Shown: one piece after another, positions 37,731 through 42,189 of the stretch
How positions within the stretch are numbered: position 1 is the first letter of the stretch
How the letters are laid out: each line of letters starts with the position of its first letter
Assembly (NCBI GenBank): GCA_022769565.1
Contig: JALEJQ010000088.1
Coordinates: 1 to 42,189 of the forward strand
DNA from: Oscillospiraceae bacterium
GTDB taxonomy: Bacteria; Bacillota; Clostridia; Oscillospirales; Ruminococcaceae
Reading direction: 5' to 3'
Length of the DNA stretch: 42,189 bases
Notes under the pieces: generated by a model
The model's database searches: none
Told to the model about the DNA's origin: nothing
What the model saw: only the letters and a program-made list of their open reading frames with translations
Position numbers and translations under genes: made by a program

Positions 37731-40406
37731 TTAATTGTATTCCATCTGCGCCTGACGCAGCGGGAAGTTCGAGTACAAATGAACAGTACAGTCTTTTCTA
37801 AGAAGGCGTGCTCTTCCTACCGCTTGTTCCAGTTCGCTCTCAAGCATCCAGAACTGAATATCTCTTAGTTTGGGATTGCTGAATGTTGTAAAGTAGGTTC
37901 TGTAACCATTGTGTTCTATTAGCTGTTTTTCTGCTTTTTCTTTTTCGTCAAAATCAATATCAAGTAATAAAGCTGCCAGTTTGTAGATAAATTCAGCATG
38001 ATAAGGTGTTCCGATAACAAGGATGTCCTCTCCTTCCAGGGAGTTACTACCTTCAGTATTCCCAAAATGCAGAGAGCCTTTTTCTTGGTTTTTGAAGGTA
38101 ATTACATGATTATCGTCAAACCCCATTTTGTGCTGCAGCTCACTGATTGTCTCTGGGTCATGATTGATGCAGAATCTGCTCATCGACCGTCTATAGTGCT
38201 GGCATAGGGTGCCTGAGTATTTTGCTTGTTTGCATTCGTGAAATACGACTTTGTCCTTGCCAAAATAGGACTTGTATATGGTTTCGTCTGCTGTTGCGGA
38301 AACTATTATATATTTTCTGTCCGTAAGCAACGTAACAGGTTTCATGTATGCAAATGTATCACATTTAAGGTTAGGCTCTTCGTCAGCATTTCTGAAGATA
38401 AATTGTTTCGCCTCACAGAACGCCGGTATGTCGATACCCAGTGTTTTGCAGATGTCATTATCCTCTTCCCATTTTATCGATTCAACTTCAATGCAAGACA
38501 TAAGTCGGGACATTTTCAACAGTTCAGACGCTTTTGGTTTTACTTTAGGATCGATATCAGCATCCTTTAGCTTCAGCAAGTCTGAAACAGAAATCTCACC
38601 TTGATTTGAAATAACACTTTTGAAAATTATGTCCTCATCAATTATGACACAATCAAATTTGTTTAGACGCTTTCTGTCCATAGACAGCAGATATCTGTGC
38701 GTTGTAATTAAGCTGCCATCATAGGTTAGCAGCTGTTTACGCTTTTCTAAATAATCTTTCAGACAGGGAATGTCCTTTTTTTCATTTACACGTTTTATTA
38801 CCCTATGAACCTTCTTGCCAAGTCCGCAGGCGTATAGTTTTTCGATAGTGCGGGAAAGTGAATTTGGCAGCTGGTCCATTATATCATCAAGGGACGGTGT
38901 CATCATAGCGTTTATGTCATTCTTCTGAGCTTTTTTAAACAGCTCTTCCTTTAGGAGATTTGTAGGTGCAGCCACCAGCACATTACTATCGGGATTCTCA
39001 GCCATCAGTCTTAGGAAAGAGGTGCTTTTTCCTATTGCAGTCTGTGCTTTTATCACATGGATCTTATTGTCACATGAGTTGAATGCCTCATATAACTCAT
39101 TCATCAGATCTTCTTCAACAACCGATATAGGATAGTAATCTTCCGCATAGCCTTCTACCTTCTCCATTACCGCATTTGATTGGTGCACTGTCAACAGTAT
39201 GTTGCTCGCATGGCTGCAGCTTTTGCTGTGCGGACAGTAAGTGCTGCAGTGTGAGGGTTTATAGCAGTTCTTTTTATTGTAAAAGGCATGTTCTTTCCAT
39301 CTATCTGACTTGTCTCCATACAACTCAGGGTAATTGTCTATCACAGAAAGAAACTTTTCGACACCGGTTTCGATATTTACCATATTATTCAGTATATGAA
39401 ATAACTCATTGTGAGATAATTTTCTATCACCTGAAATAAATTCAGTATATAACTTACATTTATTCATCTCACTAATTACTGAAGATCTAAATAGCTTATG
39501 ATTAATAGCAGGAACAATTGCATTGTCCCTGCAGACCGAAGAACTTCTGGTGCATTCAAAATTACTAAATTTTATAACATATGAAAATGGGGGATTTTCG
39601 CCATTTCCTTTTATATATATAAAAGGGTTTGGCGAGTTTCCCCCATTTTTTATATCTATATATTTTTCTGTTGCACCAGTATTATCTTCGGTCTGACGGT
39701 CTTGTTTACAAGATCCGTCTGTAATTGATACATCAAGTAACCCTTTATCATTTAATGCTATTCCTGTTTTATTAGATATCCTTCTAATATGTTCTTTATA
39801 GTGTTTATCTCCCTTATTCTTCTTAGTATGATATGTAAGACTACGAAACGGTGTATCAATATTGATTTGGGGAAGCTCCTCGTCGTAGAATAAGCACTGA
39901 TCTGCTTTACCACCAAAGTACATTTTAGATACGTCGTTAATACATGACTTATCTGCCTCAGGAAAAATCTGCGATAGAGCGAATTGCATGGCTTCAGCAA
40001 CCGGTCTGTCGGTAACAGCTACATCATTGAGAAACAGAACACGGAACTTGTCACGATTTGTACTGGAGAAAGTCTCATATGCAGCCACCATCGGCAGATC
40101 ATAGTAGTCAGCTCTCTTTTTGATTTCTTCAAAGGATACGAAATCATCTGCATTTTTGTTGTCAAAATCAAGAGCAAACAATTGCTGCTGTTCAAACGAG
40201 TCCTTACAGCGTCTGGAATCGTAAAATGTTGCAGGACAGAATGTTTGTCCCTTCAAAGCTACATTTCTGACAAATGATTTAACGCTCTCGGGTGAATCCA
40301 GGAGAATGTTAGCTTTTGCAATTCGATTGCTTATATTAGAAATCTCCAGCTTGTCAGGTTTTGTTTTAAATGTTTTTGTATCAAGGCATATTTTTATTTC
40401 TTGCAT
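37731..40406 (-). CDS. Primase-helicase fusion replication protein
   Basis: An 891-residue protein. The N-terminal part (about 70-180) looks like an archaeo-eukaryotic primase domain: QLFALDFDN with D80 and D82 as metal ligands, AAYETFSSTNRDKFRVLF, and SKMYFGGK. The linker (about 190-300) is low in complexity. A cluster CYKPSHCSTYCPHSKSC (C381, C387, C391, C397) could bind zinc or an iron-sulfur centre. A superfamily 2 helicase follows: Walker A AQTAIGKST (454-462), VAAPTNLL, the changed DEAD box IIDED, VSATADE and motif VI QAVGRARLL. It probably starts and drives replication of the excised element. AGGAGG precedes the ATG, but a complementary ATTCCTCC in the leader can hide it. Confidence 0.82.
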   Translation of the reverse strand: MQEIKICLDTKTFKTKPDKLEISNISNRIAKANILLDSPESVKSFVRNVALKGQTFCPATFYDSRRCKDSFEQQQLFALDFDNKNADDFVSFEEIKKRADYYDLPMVAAYETFSSTNRDKFRVLFLNDVAVTDRPVAEAMQFALSQIFPEADKSCINDVSKMYFGGKADQCLFYDEELPQINIDTPFRSLTYHTKKNKGDKHYKEHIRRISNKTGIALNDKGLLDVSITDGSCKQDRQTEDNTGATEKYIDIKNGGNSPNPFIYIKGNGENPPFSYVIKFSNFECTRSSSVCRDNAIVPAINHKLFRSSVISEMNKCKLYTEFISGDRKLSHNELFHILNNMVNIETGVEKFLSVIDNYPELYGDKSDRWKEHAFYNKKNCYKPSHCSTYCPHSKSCSHASNILLTVHQSNAVMEKVEGYAEDYYPISVVEEDLMNELYEAFNSCDNKIHVIKAQTAIGKSTSFLRLMAENPDSNVLVAAPTNLLKEELFKKAQKNDINAMMTPSLDDIMDQLPNSLSRTIEKLYACGLGKKVHRVIKRVNEKKDIPCLKDYLEKRKQLLTYDGSLITTHRYLLSMDRKRLNKFDCVIIDEDIIFKSVISNQGEISVSDLLKLKDADIDPKVKPKASELLKMSRLMSCIEVESIKWEEDNDICKTLGIDIPAFCEAKQFIFRNADEEPNLKCDTFAYMKPVTLLTDRKYIIVSATADETIYKSYFGKDKVVFHECKQAKYSGTLCQHYRRSMSRFCINHDPETISELQHKMGFDDNHVITFKNQEKGSLHFGNTEGSNSLEGEDILVIGTPYHAEFIYKLAALLLDIDFDEKEKAEKQLIEHNGYRTYFTTFSNPKLRDIQFWMLESELEQAVGRARLLRKDCTVHLYSNFPLRQAQMEYN

Positions 40407-40410
40407 AATA

Positions 40411-40450
40411 ATTCCTCCTGAAAAATTTTTTATTTATATAGTGGAGGAAT
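40411..40450 (-). promoter_or_regulatory. Ribosome-binding-site-sequestering hairpin of the primase-helicase gene
   Basis: On the minus strand the leader has ATTCCTCC (40443-40450) and then, 24 bases later, the binding site GGAGGAAT (40411-40418), fully complementary over 8 bp. The loop contains the A/T palindrome AAAAATTTTT, which can extend the stem. Four bases separate it from the ATG. This would block translation until opened. Confidence 0.6.
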
Positions 40451-40574
40451 CTAAAAAAATATATGCAGAACAATTACTGTTTTGCTCGTTTGATGCCTTG
40501 AATGCCGGGAGAAATATCGGATATCCTATTCCCACTGATTTGTACCGGGTAATATATAATTTACACAAGCTAAT

Positions 40575-40603
40575 GCCCCTTAGGAATCAATATCCTAAGG
40601 GGC
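40575..40603. terminator. Hairpin after the ssDNA-associated gene
   Basis: GCCCCTTAGG (40575-40584) pairs perfectly with CCTAAGGGGC (40594-40603) over a nine-base loop, 20 bases after the stop of the gene at 40624. There is no T-run on either side, so it may be a processing or protecting hairpin rather than a full terminator. Confidence 0.55.
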
Positions 40604-40623
40604 GCATACGTATTGTCAAGTGT

Positions 40624-41403
40624 TTACTGCATTGTGCTATCAATTACAGCCATGAAGTTTTCACCAAACGCCTTAGCTTTAGCAGCCTCATCGGGTGAAA
40701 GCATATCCACGGCTTCAAAACTGTAAACGGAATACGGCTGACCGGACTTATTAGTGGTCTTATCGAGAGTGATACGTGTTACTACTCCCGACAGCGGCAG
40801 CATTTTACCAATTAGCCTTGTAACATATCTCTGGAAAATCAGCTTACTGGATACAGGTATCCTTACCGCAAGTGGCATAATGTTACCGGGGCGAAGCATC
40901 AGCAGTACAACAGATTCTTTACAAGCTTTAGCCATACTATCCCCATTACGAGAACCGAATGTGTTAAAAGGGCAAGTACTGCAGTTCTTTCCATCGGTTG
41001 AAACAATGCTGTTTGTACTGTAGCAAGTCGGTGGTGTTCCTTCAACAGGGTCAGCAGTTTCCCAGTAGGCTCTCGGGGTAGTGTAATCCAGAATTATACC
41101 GGTTATGGACTTTTCAATTTCATCTCCCGTTATTCCCGGTATAGTAAATGCAGTAGTACCTCCCGATGGTGCTTTTACTGTGTCGAAGAGCTGTATTGAA
41201 AGTGGCTGGTTTTTAAGGTTCTGCTTGATGATATCAATGGTGTTGCTGTTGAGTGCAGCATAGGTTTCAGTAAATGTTTGTGTTGTTACTGCAGTTACAG
41301 CAGTTGTAGTCAATGTTGTTTCATTCATATTCGTATTCTTCCTTTCATTATTAATAGTATTGATCTTGTTATTCAGTCTTGCTTTTAGCTGTTCTGTGTT
41401 CAT
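40624..41403 (-). CDS. Cys-rich protein beside YqaJ, possible ssDNA-binding or annealing protein
   Basis: A protein of 259 residues from the ATG at 41403, or 234 residues from 41328, where AAAGGAAG lies upstream; I cannot decide. The first part is Thr-rich and probably loose. The folded core begins near NTIDIIKQNLKNQ. A zinc-like set of cysteines, PPTCYSTNS, NCSTCPFNTFGS and AKACKES, sits in the middle. LMLRPGNIMPLAVRIPVSS and YVTRLIGKMLPLSGVVTRIT follow. Proteins with this CxxCPxNxFGS pattern are common in phages and ICEs next to exonucleases. A role in ssDNA binding or strand annealing is inferred from the YqaJ neighbour, five bases upstream. Confidence 0.6.
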   Translation of the reverse strand: MNTEQLKARLNNKINTINNERKNTNMNETTLTTTAVTAVTTQTFTETYAALNSNTIDIIKQNLKNQPLSIQLFDTVKAPSGGTTAFTIPGITGDEIEKSITGIILDYTTPRAYWETADPVEGTPPTCYSTNSIVSTDGKNCSTCPFNTFGSRNGDSMAKACKESVVLLMLRPGNIMPLAVRIPVSSKLIFQRYVTRLIGKMLPLSGVVTRITLDKTTNKSGQPYSVYSFEAVDMLSPDEAAKAKAFGENFMAVIDSTMQ

Positions 41404-41408
41404 AATAT

Positions 41409-42189
41409 TTATACTGCCTTTACCGTAAATTTACGAAATGATATTTGGCTCAGATACTGCTTAAAAAGTTCGGGCTGTTCTGATTTAAGCAGCTTGCTGT
41501 CAAGTCTTTCTTGAACTGTAGTCTTCCAAGTGATAATTCTATTACCGCAGATACCGACTTCATTAGCTCCAAGCAGTTCCTTCAACTGATTTTCAGCCTT
41601 TTGCTTTCTTTCGGTTGCCGCATTAAGTAATTCAGATGCTTCGTCATACTCCAGTAGTAACTGCTCTGCTTTATCTTGAAGATCAACCCTTGAATCTGAA
41701 ACACTTTCCGAGTATCTTTCGGCAATGAATTTGGCACAAGCATCAGTACCATCAATAGGTGGTGGAGAAAGTAAAGTAACGTAATTCCAGAAATCTGCTT
41801 CAAGTTTTATCAGCATTGCAATTATATCCTCATCACGTTCAACGAACTTCCACTTGAATGTGTTTCCGCCTATCAGTACAGCAATATATGTACCTTTGTA
41901 GCCTGTAACTGCCATATAGTGCTGAATCTGCAGCATATATTCGGCGGGAATGGAGTTTTCCCATTCACTCGCCTTGTATGCCGATGCTGTCTTAGCTTCA
42001 AATATGCAAGTGCCGAAATCGGGGTGTTCGCAGATACCGTCAAGATTTGCTTGCATAAACGGATATTCCTCGCTTTGAAGCAGCTGCCTGACCTGATTCA
42101 CTTCAATCCCTGTTCGCTTGGTAAACTCCGAACGCACTAAAGCTTCAAGCTGAGTTCCCCAATATGCAGCTTCACCCGCTTCCTGATAG
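41409..42189 (-). CDS. YqaJ-type viral recombinase/exonuclease, 5' end outside window
   Basis: A lambda-exonuclease-like nuclease of the PD-(D/E)XK superfamily that chews one strand of linear dsDNA so an annealing protein can act. The frame is open to the right edge, and the edge codons read AYWGTQLEALVRSEF, the family N-terminus, so a start at 42137 is not real and the gene runs past the window. Catalytic Asp lies in QANLDGICEH and the ExK in CIFEAKTASA; EYMLQIQHYMAV has the conserved Gln. After about residue 160 a coiled coil (QDKAEQLLLEYDEASELLNA) and a compact end domain follow. The next gene starts five bases on, so they form a recombination pair. Confidence 0.9.
   Translation of the reverse strand, partial: YQEAGEAAYWGTQLEALVRSEFTKRTGIEVNQVRQLLQSEEYPFMQANLDGICEHPDFGTCIFEAKTASAYKASEWENSIPAEYMLQIQHYMAVTGYKGTYIAVLIGGNTFKWKFVERDEDIIAMLIKLEADFWNYVTLLSPPPIDGTDACAKFIAERYSESVSDSRVDLQDKAEQLLLEYDEASELLNAATERKQKAENQLKELLGANEVGICGNRIITWKTTVQERLDSKLLKSEQPELFKQYLSQISFRKFTVKAV

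Larger units (their letters stand above)
31314..42189. mobile_element. Integrated element (ICE/IME-like) behind rpsI, one end only
   Basis: From just after rpsI to the right edge the genes change to integrase, excisionase, FtsK-type ATPase, primase-helicase, ssDNA-associated protein and YqaJ nuclease, with lower G+C and more hypotheticals. The integrase lies at the boundary and is read toward rpsI, the usual layout at an attachment site. FtsK-type ATPase plus replication and recombination genes without phage structural genes suggests an integrative conjugative or mobilizable element. The other end and any secretion genes lie outside the window, so type and length are open. Confidence 0.8.

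Noticed and set aside
40306-40698. 130-residue plus-strand frame in the gap before the primase-helicase gene
   Set aside because: It overlaps two real minus-strand genes and has no ribosome binding site at a start codon.

Overview
The window looks like the chromosome of a gut- or rumen-type Clostridia bacterium, plausibly Ruminococcus-like. The grounds are the gene content (meso-diaminopimelate dehydrogenase, DUF4364, PadR plus HAAS-domain protein, an L-fucose operon, a large GH2 enzyme), strong AGGAGG-type ribosome binding sites and several near-perfect TTGACA-17-TATAAT promoters. The genus is an inference. Positions 1 to about 31313 are ordinary chromosome. From about 31314 to the right edge lies one end of an integrated mobile element, placed just behind rpsI and leaving the window.

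Layout: a multidomain GH2 glycosidase (5' end outside the window) and a membrane-anchored C39-like peptidase (1-3991); ddh (4215-5204); a repeat-filled gap; purB and a DUF1963 gene on minus (5552-8148); an AI-2E-type permease with nadA on plus (8422-10671). The minus-strand fucose operon occupies 10831-17704. In transcription order it is fucA, fucO, a small unknown gene, a nitroreductase, fucU, a RhaB-type sugar kinase and fucI. FucU, FucI, the kinase and FucA convert L-fucose to dihydroxyacetone phosphate plus lactaldehyde, and FucO reduces the lactaldehyde to 1,2-propanediol. No fucose transporter or regulator lies beside it. Next come an NSS-family transporter (minus), a candidate structured leader or small RNA and pcrA (plus), and a PadR/HAAS-SEDS pair (minus). 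The shikimate cluster follows on minus (LRR lipoprotein, aroF, aroB, aroA, aroC, DUF4364), then a 40-residue membrane protein gene with its own promoter and terminator. rplM-rpsI sits on plus behind a consensus promoter and an L13-type leader.

The mobile element carries a tyrosine integrase, an excisionase-like protein, an FtsK/SpoIIIE-type ATPase, a Lys/Arg/Cys-rich small protein, a very AT-rich two-gene cassette on the opposite strand, a possible replication initiator or relaxase, a primase-helicase fusion, a Cys-rich protein likely to bind or anneal ssDNA, and a YqaJ-type exonuclease cut by the window edge. No secretion or capsid genes are visible, so integrative conjugative element, mobilizable element and prophage cannot be fully separated; the gene mix favours an ICE or IME.

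The most unusual non-coding signals are: (1) two families of 7-bp tandem arrays, often in inverted pairs, filling gaps of the fucose operon and its neighbours and supplying the stop codons of two genes; (2) a three-way-junction-like RNA ending in a terminator just before pcrA; (3) a 12-bp motif shared by two mobile-element genes at the same distance from their starts; (4) a perfect plus-strand promoter pointing against the FtsK gene; (5) an 8-bp hairpin that would hide the ribosome binding site of the primase-helicase.
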